In this document: positions 30,408 through 42,164 of the stretch, one piece after another
Position numbering within the stretch: position 1 is the stretch's first letter
Layout of the letters: the number at the start of each line of letters is the position of its first letter
DNA from: Pantoea brenneri
Lineage (GTDB): Bacteria; Pseudomonadota; Gammaproteobacteria; Enterobacterales; Enterobacteriaceae
NCBI GenBank assembly: GCA_002095305.1
Contig: MIEI01000010.1
Location: forward strand, 1 to 64,000
Direction: 5' to 3'
Length of the DNA: 64,000 nucleotides
Position numbers and translations under genes: made by a program
Notes under the pieces: generated by a model
Told to the model about the DNA's origin: nothing
Seen by the model: the letters and a program-made list of their open reading frames with translations, nothing else
Database searches by the model: none

Positions 30408-31058
30408 ATGATCGTCGACTGGTCTGAGATTGATACCGTACTGCTGGATATGGACGGCACGCTGCTGGATTTGTCGTTTGACCGTCACTTCTGGCTGGAG
30501 CATGTGCCTGCCATCCTCAGCCAGCAACGCGGCATCACGCCGGATGAGGCGGAACAGATCATCGCGGAAAAGTATCAGGCCGTAGCTCATACGCTAAACT
30601 GGTATTGTCTGGATTACTGGGCGCAGGCACTGGCGCTGGATATCCGCACCATGACCTGGGAACTGCGCAGCCGCGTGGCGCTTCGTGCCGATACGCTGCC
30701 GTTTCTGCAGGCACTGCGACGCGCAGGCAAGCGCACCATTCTGCTCACCAATGCGCATCCTTACAATCTGGACGTCAAACTGGCGCAGACAGGTTTAGCG
30801 CCACACCTTGATTTATTACTTTCTACCCATACCTTTGGGTATCCGAAAGAAGACCAACGTTTATGGCAGGCGGTACAACAGCACACCGGCTATTGCGCAC
30901 GGCGTACGCTGTTTATCGATGACAGCGAAGTGATTCTGGATGCGGCGAAGTTAGCCGGCATCGGCTGGTGCTTAGGCGTAAGTAATCCCGATTCGGGCCG
31001 TCCTGAGCAAATCTTCGAGCGTCACGTCGCGGTGAGCGATTACCAGACGCTGATCTGA
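30408..31058 (+). CDS. yrfG: GMP/IMP nucleotidase YrfG
   Basis: 216-residue HAD hydrolase, matching E. coli YrfG, a 5'-nucleotidase acting on GMP and IMP. Motif I is LLDMDGTLLDL near 16-26, motif II is ILLTNAHPYNL, and motifs III/IV are STHTFGYPKEDQRLW and LFIDDSEVILDAA. It sits between igaA and hslR with a 13-base gap to hslR, so these three genes are probably co-transcribed. Confidence 0.92.
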   Translation: MIVDWSEIDTVLLDMDGTLLDLSFDRHFWLEHVPAILSQQRGITPDEAEQIIAEKYQAVAHTLNWYCLDYWAQALALDIRTMTWELRSRVALRADTLPFLQALRRAGKRTILLTNAHPYNLDVKLAQTGLAPHLDLLLSTHTFGYPKEDQRLWQAVQQHTGYCARRTLFIDDSEVILDAAKLAGIGWCLGVSNPDSGRPEQIFERHVAVSDYQTLI

Positions 31059-31071
31059 GTCAGGAGCAGCA

Positions 31072-31473
31072 ATGAAAGAGAAAAGCAGCGAAGGCGTGCG
31101 CCTCGATAAGTGGCTGTGGGCAGCCCGCTTTTATAAAACCCGTGCGCTGGCGCGCGAGATGATTGAAGGCGGCAAGGTGCATTACAACGGTCAGCGCAGC
31201 AAACCCGGCAAGCTGGTGGAGCTGAATGCAGAGCTGACACTCCGCCAGGGCAACGATGAACGGACGGTGGTGGTGGTGGAAATCAGTAATCAACGCCGCC
31301 CGGCCAGTGAAGCCCAGCAGCTCTATCGGGAAACGGATGCCAGCATCGAAAAACGCGAGAAAGTGGCGCAGGCGCGCAAGATGAATGCCCTGACGATGCC
31401 ACATCCCGATCGGCGACCTGATAAGAAAGAGCGTCGCGATTTGATGAAGTTTAAATTATCGGGCGATGAGTAG
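31072..31473 (+). CDS. hslR: Heat shock protein 15, ribosome-associated
   Basis: 133-residue S4-domain RNA-binding protein that binds 50S subunits carrying stalled peptidyl-tRNA and helps recycle them. The S4 motif VRLDKWLWAARFYKTRALAREMIEGGKV opens the protein (about 8-36). The C-terminal tail is strongly basic (DRRPDKKERRDLMKFK). It precedes hslO by 50 bases, as in E. coli, where both belong to the heat shock regulon; no sigma-32 promoter was identified. Confidence 0.95.
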   Translation: MKEKSSEGVRLDKWLWAARFYKTRALAREMIEGGKVHYNGQRSKPGKLVELNAELTLRQGNDERTVVVVEISNQRRPASEAQQLYRETDASIEKREKVAQARKMNALTMPHPDRRPDKKERRDLMKFKLSGDE

Positions 31474-31523
31474 CGCCGTCTTAACTGACGCGTCACCGCC
31501 CCGCCCCAACGAGAGAAAAAAAT

Positions 31524-32390
31524 ATGTCAGTCCAGGATCAACTGCACCGTTATCTGTTTGAAAATGCCGCGGTACGTGGCGAGCTGGTGAACGTCTCTAA
31601 CACCTGGCGCGAAACCGTGAAGAACCACGACTATCCGGCCGCGGTGAATACCCTGCTGGGTGAGATGCTGGTGGCAACCAGCCTGCTGACCGCCACGCTG
31701 AAGTTTGACGGCGAAATCACCGTGCAGCTGCAGGGTGACGGTCCGTTGTCGCTGGCGGTAATTAACGGCAACAACAATCAGGAGCTGCGCGGCGTGGCGC
31801 GGATTAAAGGCGACATTCCGGCCGACAGCACGCTGAAAAGCATGGTCGGCAACGGCTATCTGGTGATCACCATCTCTCCGGAGAAAGGTGAACGCTATCA
31901 GGGCGTGGTCGGGCTGGAAGGCGAGACGCTGGCCGAATGCCTGGAAGATTACTTCATGCGCTCAGAGCAGCTGCCGACGCGGCTGTTTATCCGCACCAGC
32001 GAGAAAGGCGCAGCCGGTATCCTGCTGCAGGTTATGCCAGCGCAGGAGACGGAGAAAGAAGCGTTCGACCATCTGGCAACGCTGACCGAAACCATCAAAA
32101 CCGACGAGCTGATCGATCTGCCGGCCAATGAGGTACTGTGGCGTCTCTACCATCAGGAAGAAGCGACCCTCTACGATCCGCAGCCGGTGATCTACAAATG
32201 CACCTGCTCGCGTGAGCGCTGTGGCGAAGTCCTGAAAACGCTGCCGCAGGAAGAGGTCGATGAGATCATCGCGGAAGATGGCAAAATCGACATGCACTGT
32301 GATTACTGCGGCTCAAACTACGTGTTTGATGCTGTCGATATTGCCGGCATCCGTAGCCATTCGCTGGAAAACAACGACCGTCTGCACTGA
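31524..32390 (+). CDS. hslO: Redox-activated chaperone Hsp33
   Basis: 288-residue holdase that becomes active when oxidised. The zinc switch is complete: Cys226 and Cys228 (KCTCSRERC) with Cys259 and Cys262 (HCDYCG), spaced CxC-N30-CxxC. The N-terminal domain shares QLHRYLFEN and [16 protein letters not shown]-type blocks with E. coli. A hairpin terminator follows the stop. Confidence 0.96.
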   Translation: MSVQDQLHRYLFENAAVRGELVNVSNTWRETVKNHDYPAAVNTLLGEMLVATSLLTATLKFDGEITVQLQGDGPLSLAVINGNNNQELRGVARIKGDIPADSTLKSMVGNGYLVITISPEKGERYQGVVGLEGETLAECLEDYFMRSEQLPTRLFIRTSEKGAAGILLQVMPAQETEKEAFDHLATLTETIKTDELIDLPANEVLWRLYHQEEATLYDPQPVIYKCTCSRERCGEVLKTLPQEEVDEIIAEDGKIDMHCDYCGSNYVFDAVDIAGIRSHSLENNDRLH

Positions 32391-32396
32391 TTTATC

Positions 32397-32417
32397 GGGC
32401 GGCTTTAGCCGCCCTTT
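32397..32417 (+). terminator. Terminator after hslO
   Basis: The 7-bp stem GGGCGGC/GCCGCCC with loop TTTA lies seven bases after the stop and is followed by TTTCCC. The U-tract is short. Confidence 0.7.
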
Positions 32418-32742
32418 CCCGCCCCGCTCCGCCTATCCCCATAATTTTCTTGAGAAATTATCTTTTTTTACTTTCATAACATCTTCAAAACGTTCGAAAC
32501 ATAGTCTTAACGCGCCCTGAGTCGCATTTTTAGATCACCAGACTTTTTCCCGAAACGCAGAGGAGTAAACTGCGCGCGATCGTGCAGCCGCCCATAATCC
32601 AGAGGCAGATGCCTGAACCGGCCTGCTTTTCGGATGCGGCAAGCTGGCGACGGGCTGTTAACCCTCAATGAAGGGTGCCGGGCGGCACGATCCCAACCTA
32701 TCTCTGCTTTGCAGAACAGACACCGATTTAAGGAGCAGTAAA
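32418..32742 (+). promoter_or_regulatory. pckA promoter and long leader
   Basis: About 325 gene-free bases precede pckA. Near the gene are two small stem-loops, ACCCT/AGGGT with loop CAATGA (32661-32676) and TCTGC/GCAGA with loop TTT (32703-32715), then AAGGAG before the ATG. In E. coli pckA is controlled by cAMP-CRP and CsrA. I see no perfect CRP site here, so any control element is inference. Confidence 0.45.
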
Positions 32743-34362
32743 ATGCGCGTTAACGGCCTGACCTCGCAAGACCTTGCCGCTTTGGGCATCGTGGATACCA
32801 CGGAAGTGGTCTACAACCCTGATTACGACACGCTGTTTCAGGAAGAGACACGCCCGGACCTCGATGGTTTTGCACGTGGCACCCTGACGCAGAGCGGCGC
32901 GATTGCCGTGGATACCGGGATTTTTACCGGGCGATCGCCAAAGGATAAGTACATTGTGCGTGACGACACCACGCGCGATACCCTGTGGTGGAACGATCAG
33001 GGCACCGGCAAAAACGATAATCAGCCGCTGTCGCAGGAGACCTGGAACGCGCTGAAAGCGTGCGTTACCCGGCAGCTTTCCGGCAAGCGCCTGTTTGTGG
33101 TGGATGCCTTCTGCGGGGCCAATGCCGACTCCCGCCTGAGCGTACGCTTCGTCACCGAGGTGGCCTGGCAGGCGCACTTCGTGAAAAACATGTTTATCCA
33201 GCCGGATGAGGCGGAGCTGGCCAGCTTTACCCCCGACTTCGTGGTGATGAACGGCGCGAAATGCACCAACCCGGACTGGCAGGCGCAGGGGCTGCATTCA
33301 GAGAATTTCGTTGCCTTCAACCTGACCGAGCGGATGCAGTTGATCGGCGGAACCTGGTACGGCGGCGAGATGAAAAAAGGGCTGTTCGCGGTGATGAACT
33401 ACCTGCTGCCGCTGAAAGGCATTGCTTCTATGCACTGTTCCGCCAACGTCGGCAAAGCGGGCGACGTTGCGGTGTTCTTTGGCCTGTCCGGCACCGGCAA
33501 AACCACGCTCTCCACCGATCCACAGCGTCAGCTGATTGGCGATGATGAGCACGGCTGGGATGACGACGGGGTGTTTAACTTCGAGGGTGGCTGCTACGCC
33601 AAAACCATCAACCTCTCTGAGCAGGCCGAGCCGGAGATCTACCATGCGATTCGCCGCAATGCGCTGCTGGAGAATGTGGTGGTGCGCGAAGATGGCAGCG
33701 TCGATTACGCCGACGGCAGTAAAACCGAAAATACCCGCGTCTCTTACCCGATCGACCATATCGACAACATCGTGCGGCCGGTCTCCAAAGCGGGCCACGC
33801 GAAGAAGGTGATCTTCCTGACCGCCGATGCCTTTGGCGTGCTGCCACCGGTCTCCCGCCTGACCCCTGAGCAGACTCAGTATCATTTCCTGTCGGGCTTT
33901 ACCGCCAAGCTGGCCGGTACCGAGCGCGGTGTGACTGAGCCGACGCCGACCTTCTCTGCCTGCTTCGGCGCGGCGTTCCTGACGCTGCATCCGACGCAGT
34001 ACGCCGAAGTGCTGGTGAAGCGGATGGAAGCGGCCGGGGCGCAGGCTTATCTGGTTAACACCGGCTGGAACGGCAGCGGCAAACGTATCTCTCTGAAGAA
34101 CACCCGCGCCATCATCAACGCGATTCTGGCCGGTGAACTGGATGATGCACCGACAGAAACGCTGCCGATTTTTAATCTGCAGATGCCGGTGAGTCTGGGT
34201 GAGCTGAATGCCGATACGCTCGATCCGCGTCGCAGCTGGGAAAGCGAGGAGCAGTGGACCGCAGCAGCCGAGGGTCTGGCGCAGCGGTTTATTGATAACT
34301 TCGCCAAATATACCGATAACGAAGCCGGTGCGGCGCTGGTCAAAGCCGGTCCGCAACGCTAA
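32743..34362 (+). CDS. pckA: Phosphoenolpyruvate carboxykinase (ATP)
   Basis: 539-residue ATP-type PEPCK that converts oxaloacetate to phosphoenolpyruvate, the entry to gluconeogenesis. The kinase-1a loop [11 protein letters not shown], the Mg site [17 protein letters not shown] and the adenine-binding region near [11 protein letters not shown] are all visible. I start at [11 protein letters not shown], behind AAGGAG; upstream in-frame codons are not conserved. It is positioned before envZ (convergent), as in enterics. Confidence 0.97.
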   Translation: MRVNGLTSQDLAALGIVDTTEVVYNPDYDTLFQEETRPDLDGFARGTLTQSGAIAVDTGIFTGRSPKDKYIVRDDTTRDTLWWNDQGTGKNDNQPLSQETWNALKACVTRQLSGKRLFVVDAFCGANADSRLSVRFVTEVAWQAHFVKNMFIQPDEAELASFTPDFVVMNGAKCTNPDWQAQGLHSENFVAFNLTERMQLIGGTWYGGEMKKGLFAVMNYLLPLKGIASMHCSANVGKAGDVAVFFGLSGTGKTTLSTDPQRQLIGDDEHGWDDDGVFNFEGGCYAKTINLSEQAEPEIYHAIRRNALLENVVVREDGSVDYADGSKTENTRVSYPIDHIDNIVRPVSKAGHAKKVIFLTADAFGVLPPVSRLTPEQTQYHFLSGFTAKLAGTERGVTEPTPTFSACFGAAFLTLHPTQYAEVLVKRMEAAGAQAYLVNTGWNGSGKRISLKNTRAIINAILAGELDDAPTETLPIFNLQMPVSLGELNADTLDPRRSWESEEQWTAAAEGLAQRFIDNFAKYTDNEAGAALVKAGPQR

Positions 34363-34399
34363 AAAAAACCGGCGCGGCACCCTGCCCGCGCCGGTTTTT

Positions 34400-34401
<2 letters not shown>
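34363..34401. terminator. Bidirectional terminator, pckA/envZ
   Basis: AACCGGCGCGG pairs with CCGCGCCGGTT around a short loop, with A-runs on the left and T-runs on the right (34363-34401). It can end both pckA and the convergent ompR-envZ transcript. Confidence 0.9.
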
Positions 34402-35762
<1,361 letters not shown>

Positions 35763-35766
<4 letters not shown>

Positions 35767-36482
35767 GCTTTACTGCCGTCCGGTACAAAGACGTAGCCCA
35801 GGCCCCAGACGGTCTGGATATAACGCGGATGCGCCGGGTCCTCTTCCACCATACGACGCAGGCGGGAGATCTGTACGTCGATCGAGCGTTCCATGGCGCT
35901 GTATTCGCGGCCACGTGCCAGGTTCATCAGCTTATCGCGCGACAGCGGCTCACGTGGATGGCTGACCAGCGCTTTCAGCACCGCGAACTCGCCGCTGGTG
36001 AGTGGCATTGGCTCATCTTCGCGGAACATCTCACGGGTACCGAGGTTGAGCTTGAACTTACCAAAGGCGATGACCGCCTCTTCCTGTGAAGGCGCGCCCG
36101 GCAGTTCATTGGCCTGACGACGCAGCACCGCCCGGATACGGGCCAGCAGTTCACGCGGGTTAAACGGTTTCGGGATGTAGTCATCCGCGCCGATTTCCAG
36201 CCCGACGATGCGATCCACTTCTTCGCCCTTGGCGGTCACCATAATGATTGGCATCGGGTTGCTCTGGCTGCGCAGACGGCGACAGATCGACAGGCCATCT
36301 TCGCCAGGTAACATCAGGTCGAGCACCATCAGATGAAAAGATTCACGGGTTAACAAACGGTCCATCTGCTCGGCGTTAGCAACACTGCGCACCTGAAAGC
36401 CCTGCTCGGTGAGATAGCGTTCAAGCAGTGCACGCAGACGCATATCATCATCGACGACCAGAATTTTGTAGTTCTCTTGCAT
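35763..36482 (-). CDS. ompR: Response regulator OmpR
   Basis: 239-residue OmpR, nearly identical to E. coli. The receiver domain has Asp11/Asp12 and phospho-acceptor Asp55 (VLDLMLPG), with Lys105 expected in DYIPKPF. The C-terminal winged helix spans about 135-235 (RSIDVQISRLRRMVEEDPAHPRYIQTVWGLGY is its hallmark). It controls porin genes and other osmotic functions. I start at MQENYKILVVDDD; two extra in-frame codons upstream are not conserved. It forms an operon with envZ. Confidence 0.97.
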
Positions 36483-37017
36483 TTTCAACTCCCAAAGGCG
36501 CTATTGCCTGAGCCAACATTGTTAAAAAAAGATGCCTTATAGTGACAGTCATTAATGGTTTATATTCTAGCCGAAATTGTTACAAAGCATATTAAACAGC
36601 AGCTTATATTTAATTTAACCGCATCAGCACCGGGATATAACCGCTTTTCAGCCTGAATAACAGAATTACGGCAATTCCGAAATATCGCTCTGATTTCTCT
36701 TCATCGCTGGCGTCAGAAACGCGCCAGTTTTTATTCAGCCAGCAAATTCAGCAGGTTAACAGAGAATTTGACTTAAACATCAGCCATCATTGTTGATTAG
36801 CTCTAGATAATCTACAGCATTGCCGCTTTCGCAGCATAAAATTCCAGCAAACCGTTTATTCCCGCCAGACTTCTCTCGGATTATTTTGACCGACGCCTTT
36901 AGCAAGGCCAGTTAAAAATAAAGTTCATTAAATCAATCAGTAAAGCCAACTTTTCGCCCCGGAAAATTTCAACCAGACTGCTCTGGCATCAATTGACGTC
37001 TCAACGGGGATAACACA
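36483..37017. promoter_or_regulatory. Long AT-rich region between ompR and the YjbE-like gene
   Basis: 535 gene-free bases, clearly AT-richer than the surroundings. It must contain the ompR promoter and the promoter of the downstream YjbE-like gene. On the + strand a terminator-like hairpin (CTGGCG/CGCCAG, 36707-36727) is followed by TTTTT, with no gene ending there. It could end an unannotated small RNA starting in the 36560-36640 region. No -10/-35 pair was confirmed. Confidence 0.45.
36706..36732 (+). terminator. Orphan terminator-like hairpin
   Basis: A 6-bp stem, CTGGCG/CGCCAG, with a nine-base loop and a five-T tail lies in a gap with no upstream + strand gene for over 2 kb. If functional it implies a short transcript from within the gap. 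Confidence 0.45.
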
Positions 37018-37260
37018 ATGAAAAAAACAATTTTACTGCTGAGCGCGCTGGCATTTGGCAGCGTCAGCCCAACTTACGCAGCTATCGCTACAGGTGAAGC
37101 GGCGGGCGCTCAGGCGACCACCACTGCACAAGGGAACTCTAATGCCATCGGCGTCGGCGCGGTTGCCGCCCTGCTCGGTGTCGCACTGGCTACCGCCGGT
37201 GGCGGCGGTGACGGACACGGCAGCACCTCGACGACCACGGCGACCCACGCCGGAAAATAA
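37018..37260 (+). CDS. YjbE-like secreted small protein
   Basis: 80 residues. A signal peptide covers about 1-21 (ILLLSALAFGSVSPTYA). A mature part starting AIATGEAAGAQATTTAQG follows, then an alanine-rich hydrophobic stretch and a Gly/Thr/Ser tail (AGGGGDGHGSTSTTT). The same order, length and GEAAG and ATGGGDG-type motifs occur in E. coli YjbE, first gene of yjbEFGH, which affects exopolysaccharide. No yjbFGH homologues follow; greB does. The function of the orphan form is not known. A TAACACA leader and CGGGG precede the ATG. A hairpin lies about 90 bases after the stop. Confidence 0.8.
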   Translation: MKKTILLLSALAFGSVSPTYAAIATGEAAGAQATTTAQGNSNAIGVGAVAALLGVALATAGGGGDGHGSTSTTTATHAGK

Positions 37261-37350
37261 TTTTTACCCTCTGCTTTATTGGCTTCAGTCACTATCGGCT
37301 TCAGAACACGTTTTTGCAGCCACCCTTTTCGCCGCCGGGGAAGTCAACGT

Positions 37351-37391
37351 GGGTTTTTAGACTTTAAAAACCCGTTCCCCGACTCTTTTTT
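37351..37391 (+). terminator. Possible terminator after the YjbE-like gene
   Basis: GGGTTTTT pairs with AAAAACCC (37351-37373) around a seven-base loop. A run of six Ts follows only 12 bases later (37386-37391), so termination is possible but not typical. Confidence 0.4.
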
Positions 37392-37447
37392 GCCACGCCC
37401 CCTTTGCCTTACACTGACGCTCTTTGATTCTTTCTGGCCAATGCAGC

Positions 37448-37924
37448 ATGAAAACCCGACTGATTACCCGCGAAGGCTTCGATAAGCTGAAAGCAGAACT
37501 CGACTACCTGTGGCGTGAAGAGCGACCGGAAGTGACCAAAAAAGTCACCTGGGCTGCCAGCCTCGGCGATCGCAGTGAAAACGCCGATTATCAGTACAAC
37601 AAAAAGCGCCTGCGTGAAATTGATCGTCGCGTACGTTACCTGACCAAAAGTCTGGAACAGTTGCGCATCGTAGACTATTCGCCGCAGCAGGATGGCAAAG
37701 TGTTCTTTGGTGCCTGGGTCGAAATTGAAAACGATGACGGTGACGTTAAGCGCTTTCGCATTGTGGGTTATGATGAGATTTTCGGCCGCAAAGATTACAT
37801 CTCCATTGACTCGCCGATGGCACGCGCGTTGCTGAAAAAAGAGGTTGGTGATGCCGCTACCGTCGAGACGCCAGCCGGTCCGGCGCTGTGGTATGTCAAT
37901 GAAATCCGCTATCAGGAAGGGTGA
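37448..37924 (+). CDS. greB: Transcript cleavage factor GreB
   Basis: 158-residue factor that rescues backtracked RNA polymerase by stimulating cleavage of the RNA 3' end. The N-terminal coiled coil carries the acidic tip in LGDRSENADYQYNKKRLREIDRRV. The C-terminal FKBP-like domain contains GAWVEIENDDG and DEIFGRKDYISIDSPMARALLKKEVGD. I start at MKTRLITREG, the family start; an ATG eight codons earlier is not conserved. It is followed by tex after 100 bases, as in E. coli. Confidence 0.97.
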   Translation: MKTRLITREGFDKLKAELDYLWREERPEVTKKVTWAASLGDRSENADYQYNKKRLREIDRRVRYLTKSLEQLRIVDYSPQQDGKVFFGAWVEIENDDGDVKRFRIVGYDEIFGRKDYISIDSPMARALLKKEVGDAATVETPAGPALWYVNEIRYQEG

Positions 37925-38024
37925 TTCAGAATATCGCTGAAAGCCGGCCGCATCTCTGGCAATTTCAACCATCAATCCGTATAACTGTCCGCTATTTCTC
38001 AACCCGGAAAGCAAGACAGTCCTG

Positions 38025-40352
38025 ATGATGAAAGTTCTGAGCCAGATAATTGCCAGTGAGCTACAGGCGCGGGCAGAGCAAGTTGATGCCGCCGTTCGCC
38101 TGTTAGATGAAGGGAATACCGTGCCGTTTATCGCACGTTATCGTAAAGAGGTCACCGGTGGGCTGGATGATACCCAACTGCGCCAGCTGGAAACCCGCCT
38201 CAGCTATCTGCGTGAACTTGAAGAGCGCCGTCAGTCGATTCTGAAGTCGATTGACGAGCAAGGTAAACTCACCGACGACCTTGCTCGCGCCATCAATACC
38301 ACCCTCAGCAAGACCGAGCTTGAAGATCTCTACCTGCCCTATAAACCGAAACGCCGCACCCGTGGTCAGATCGCGATTGAAGCCGGTCTGGAACCGCTGG
38401 CCGACACCTTATGGCAGGATCCGTCCCACTCGCCTGAACAGCTGGCTGAACGCTACGTCGACGCCGATAAAGGCGTGGCTGACGTGCGCGCCGCGCTGGA
38501 TGGCGCCCGCTATATCCTGATGGAGCGTTTCGCCGAAGACGCCGCCCTGCTGGCGAAAGTGCGTAACTACCTGTGGAAGAATGCCCATCTGGTTTCGCGC
38601 GTGGTGGAAGGTAAAGAAGAAGCGGGTGCCAAGTTCCGCGACTATTTTGATCACCATGAAGCGCTGAGCAGCGTGCCGTCACACCGTGCGCTGGCGATGC
38701 TGCGTGGCCGTAATGAAGGCGTACTGCAGCTGTCGCTCAACGCCGATCCGCAGTTCGATGAAGCACCACGTGAAAGCCATGGCGAAACGCTGATTGCCGA
38801 GCACCTTAACCTGCGTCTGAATAACGCCCCGGCGGACAGCTGGCGTAAAGCGGTGGTGAGCTGGACCTGGCGCATCAAGGTGATGCTGCATCTGGAAACC
38901 GAGCTGATGGGCACGGTACGCGAGCGTGCTGAAGATGAAGCGATCAACGTTTTCGCCCGCAACCTGCACGATCTGCTGATGGCGGCACCGGCTGGCATGC
39001 GCGCCACCATGGGCCTCGATCCGGGTCTGCGTACCGGTGTCAAAGTGGCGGTAGTGGATGCGACCGGCAAACTGGTGGCGACCGATACCGTTTATCCACA
39101 CACCGGCCAGACGGCGAAAGCGGCCGCTGCCGTGGCCGCGCTCTGCATCAAACATCAGGTTGAGCTGGTGGCGATTGGCAACGGTACCGCGTCGCGCGAA
39201 ACCGAGCGTTTCTTCCTCGATCTGCAACAGCAGTTCCCGCAGGTCACGGCGCAGAAAGTGATTGTCAGCGAAGCCGGCGCCTCGGTGTACTCGGCGTCTG
39301 AACTGGCGGCGCTGGAGTTCCCGGATCTTGATGTTTCGCTGCGCGGCGCAGTCTCCATTGCGCGGCGTCTGCAGGATCCGCTGGCGGAGCTGGTGAAGAT
39401 CGACCCGAAATCGATCGGTGTCGGCCAGTACCAGCATGACGTCAGTCAGAGTCAGCTGGCGAAGAAACTGGATGCGGTGGTGGAAGACTGTGTGAACGCC
39501 GTCGGTGTGGATCTGAATACCGCGTCGGTGCCCCTGCTGACCCGCGTTGCCGGTCTGACGCGAATGATGGCGCAGAATATTGTCGGCTGGCGTGATGAGA
39601 ACGGCCGGTTCCAGAATCGCCAGCAGCTGCTGAAAGTCAGCCGTCTGGGCCCGAAAGCCTTTGAACAGTGTGCCGGCTTCCTGCGCATCAATCATGGCGA
39701 CAACCCGCTTGATGCCTCGACCGTCCACCCGGAAGCCTATCCGGTGGTGGAGCGGATTCTGGCCGCCACCGAACAGGCGCTGAGCGACCTGATGGGCAAC
39801 CCTGGTAGCCTGCGTAATCTGCGCGCCCACGATTTCACCGATGAGCGTTTCGGTTTACCGACCGTAACTGACATCATGAAAGAGCTGGAGAAGCCGGGCC
39901 GCGACCCGCGTCCTGAATTCAAAACCGCGCAGTTTGCTGAAGGCGTCGAAACGCTGAATGACCTGACGCCGGGCATGATTCTGGAAGGTGCGGTAACCAA
40001 CGTCACCAACTTCGGCGCATTCGTCGATATCGGAGTGCATCAGGATGGTCTGGTACACATCTCGTCACTCTCCGACCGCTTCGTCGACGATCCTCACCAG
40101 GTGGTGAAGGCGGGCGATATCGTCAAAGTGAAGGTGATGGAAGTCGACCTGCCGCGCAAGCGAATTGCCCTGACGATGCGTCTGGATGAGCAGCCCGGTG
40201 AAGGCAACGCCCGTGGTGGAGCGAAAAACGCCGCGCCGCGCGACGACAAACGGCCCGCCGGTGGCAAAGGACGTCCTCGTCCGGCCAGCCAGCCAGCCGG
40301 TAACAGCGCGATGGGCGATGCGCTGGCCGCCGCATTCGGTAAGAAACGCTAG
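38025..40352 (+). CDS. yhgF: Tex-family RNA-binding protein YhgF
   Basis: 775-residue Tex protein. The N-terminal helical Tex domain ([22 protein letters not shown]) is followed by a YqgF-like RNase H fold ([16 protein letters not shown]). Helix-hairpin-helix repeats come next ([22 protein letters not shown]), then an S1 RNA-binding domain near 650-722 ([21 protein letters not shown]). A basic, low-complexity C-terminal tail closes the protein. Tex proteins associate with transcription and RNA; the precise role in enterics is unsettled. Feo genes, which follow in E. coli, are absent. Confidence 0.95.
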   Translation: MMKVLSQIIASELQARAEQVDAAVRLLDEGNTVPFIARYRKEVTGGLDDTQLRQLETRLSYLRELEERRQSILKSIDEQGKLTDDLARAINTTLSKTELEDLYLPYKPKRRTRGQIAIEAGLEPLADTLWQDPSHSPEQLAERYVDADKGVADVRAALDGARYILMERFAEDAALLAKVRNYLWKNAHLVSRVVEGKEEAGAKFRDYFDHHEALSSVPSHRALAMLRGRNEGVLQLSLNADPQFDEAPRESHGETLIAEHLNLRLNNAPADSWRKAVVSWTWRIKVMLHLETELMGTVRERAEDEAINVFARNLHDLLMAAPAGMRATMGLDPGLRTGVKVAVVDATGKLVATDTVYPHTGQTAKAAAAVAALCIKHQVELVAIGNGTASRETERFFLDLQQQFPQVTAQKVIVSEAGASVYSASELAALEFPDLDVSLRGAVSIARRLQDPLAELVKIDPKSIGVGQYQHDVSQSQLAKKLDAVVEDCVNAVGVDLNTASVPLLTRVAGLTRMMAQNIVGWRDENGRFQNRQQLLKVSRLGPKAFEQCAGFLRINHGDNPLDASTVHPEAYPVVERILAATEQALSDLMGNPGSLRNLRAHDFTDERFGLPTVTDIMKELEKPGRDPRPEFKTAQFAEGVETLNDLTPGMILEGAVTNVTNFGAFVDIGVHQDGLVHISSLSDRFVDDPHQVVKAGDIVKVKVMEVDLPRKRIALTMRLDEQPGEGNARGGAKNAAPRDDKRPAGGKGRPRPASQPAGNSAMGDALAAAFGKKR

Positions 40353-40360
40353 CTTTTTCA

Positions 40361-40384
40361 GGGGGGCGCAGCTTGCCCCCCTTT
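40361..40384 (+). terminator. Terminator after yhgF
   Basis: GGGGGGC pairs with GCCCCCC (40361-40381) around a seven-base loop, followed by TTT. It lies nine bases after the stop. Confidence 0.75.
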
Positions 40385-40479
40385 CAATCTCACTCCCTCA
40401 GTGGAAAATCCCTGCCATAGCGCTACGCTAGAAAGACGCCTGTCATAAAAACAACACCTGCTGTGGCACCCAACTCACG

Positions 40480-42164
40480 ATGGAAACGATCACCGATCTA
40501 ATCGATAAGATTTATGCTGGCACTTTTCCCGCGGCAATGCGTACTCAGCTGCTGGCGGATATTGCGCAAGCGCGCGATGTCATCAAGCTGCCGCGTAAAG
40601 CGCACTGGGATGAGCAGGACGTGGTGCTGATCAGCTACGCCGATCAGTTTCGCGAAGCCGATAAGCCGACGCTCAGCACCTTTTCCCGTTTCTATCAGCA
40701 GCACCTGCAATCTATTTTCCCGCTGGTGCACCTGCTGCCGTTCTTCCCCTGGTCGTCTGACGATGGCTTCTCGGTGATTGATTATCATCAGGTCGATCCG
40801 CTGTGTGGCGACTGGCAGGATGTGGCGCGGCTGCATCAGGAAACCCGGCTGATGTTTGATTTTGTCTGTAACCATATGTCGTCGCACAGCGCGTGGTTCA
40901 GACACTTTCTGGCGCAGGACCCGGGCTGGGATGACTTCTTTATCAGCATGCCGCCCGCCACCGATCTCAGCGCGGTAACCCGCCCGCGCACTTCACCGCT
41001 GCTGACGCCGTTTCAGATGGCCGATGGCGAGACCCGCTTTATCTGGACCACTTTTAGCGCCGATCAGATTGACCTCAACTTCGCCAATCCGATGGTGCTG
41101 CTGCGCATGGTCAACGTACTGCTCGACTACCTGAAGCGCGGGGCGGATTATGTGCGGCTGGATGCGGTGGGCTACATGTGGAAAACGCCCGGCACCCGCT
41201 GCATTCATCTGGAAAAGACCCATCAGCTGGTGAAACTGTTCCGCGCCATCGCCGATATTGTCGCGCCGGGCACGGTGATTATCACCGAGACCAATGTGCC
41301 GCATCAGGACAACATCAGCTATCTGGCAACGGCCATGATGAGGCGCAGATGGTCTACCAGTTTTCACTGCCACCGCTGGTGCTGCACGGCATCCACACCG
41401 GCTCGGCGCGCGCACTGCGGCAGTGGGCCAGCAGCCTCGATCTCAGCAGTAATGACACCACCTTCTTCAACTTCCTGGCGTCGCACGACGGTATCGGGCT
41501 GAATCCGGCGCGCGGCATTCTGAGCGAGGTGGAGATTGTGGCGCTGGTGCGCGATCTGGCGCTGGAGGGCGCGCTGGTCTCCTATAAAAACAACCCGGAC
41601 GGCAGCACCAGCCCGTATGAAATCAACGTCACCTACCTGGATGCGTTAAACCGCGAAACCGATGATGACGCGACCCGCCTGCAGCGATTTTTACTGGCGC
41701 ATGCCATTTTGCTGGCCTTCCCCGGCGTGCCGGCTATCTACATCCAGAGCATTCTCGGCTCACGCAACCACTATGATGGCGTGCGGGCGGCAGGACATAA
41801 CCGGGCAATTAATCGTCAGAAGTACCCTTTAAAAGAGATTGAGGCAGCGCTGGCAGGAGGTGACTGGCTGCGCCAGCAAATCTATACCCATCTGGGTAAG
41901 CTGATTCAGCTGCGTCGTCGTCAGCCGGCGTTTCATCCCGATAACCCGATGACGCTCTACGACAGCGAAAATGCGCTGCTGGTGATGCGGCGGCATCAGC
42001 CAGAAAGCGGTGACGGACTGCTGTGCGTGTTTAATCTCGGCGGGCGTCCGGTTGAGACCCGGTTGCCGGTGGCGCATACCTTGCAGGATGTGGTGAGTGG
42101 CAGGAAGGTTGATGGCACCCAGCCGGTGAGGCTGGATGCCTGGCAGTTTATGTGGTTACGCTAA
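40480..42164 (+). pseudogene. GH13_18 sugar phosphorylase, single frameshift
   Basis: Two frames join into a 561-residue glycoside hydrolase family 13 protein when one G is restored at 41324-41326 (CTGG read where CTGGG is expected). Subfamily 18 enzymes phosphorolyse glucosides such as sucrose, sucrose 6'-phosphate or glucosylglycerate to glucose 1-phosphate. The nucleophile Asp228 (YVRLDAVGYMW), acid/base Glu270 (ITETNVPH), the later transition-state Asp (ASHDGIGL) and DFVCNHMSSHS are all intact. The closest E. coli relative I recognise is YcjM (glucosylglycerate phosphorylase); sucrose phosphorylase is the main alternative. No transporter or regulator adjoins it, so the substrate is open. 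Confidence 0.82.

Noticed and set aside
33298-34380. A 360-codon open frame antisense to pckA
   Set aside because: It is a shadow of the fully conserved PEPCK reading frame.
38679-39830. A 383-codon open frame antisense to yhgF
   Set aside because: It lies wholly within the conserved Tex coding sequence and resembles no protein family; it is explained by codon bias of the real gene.
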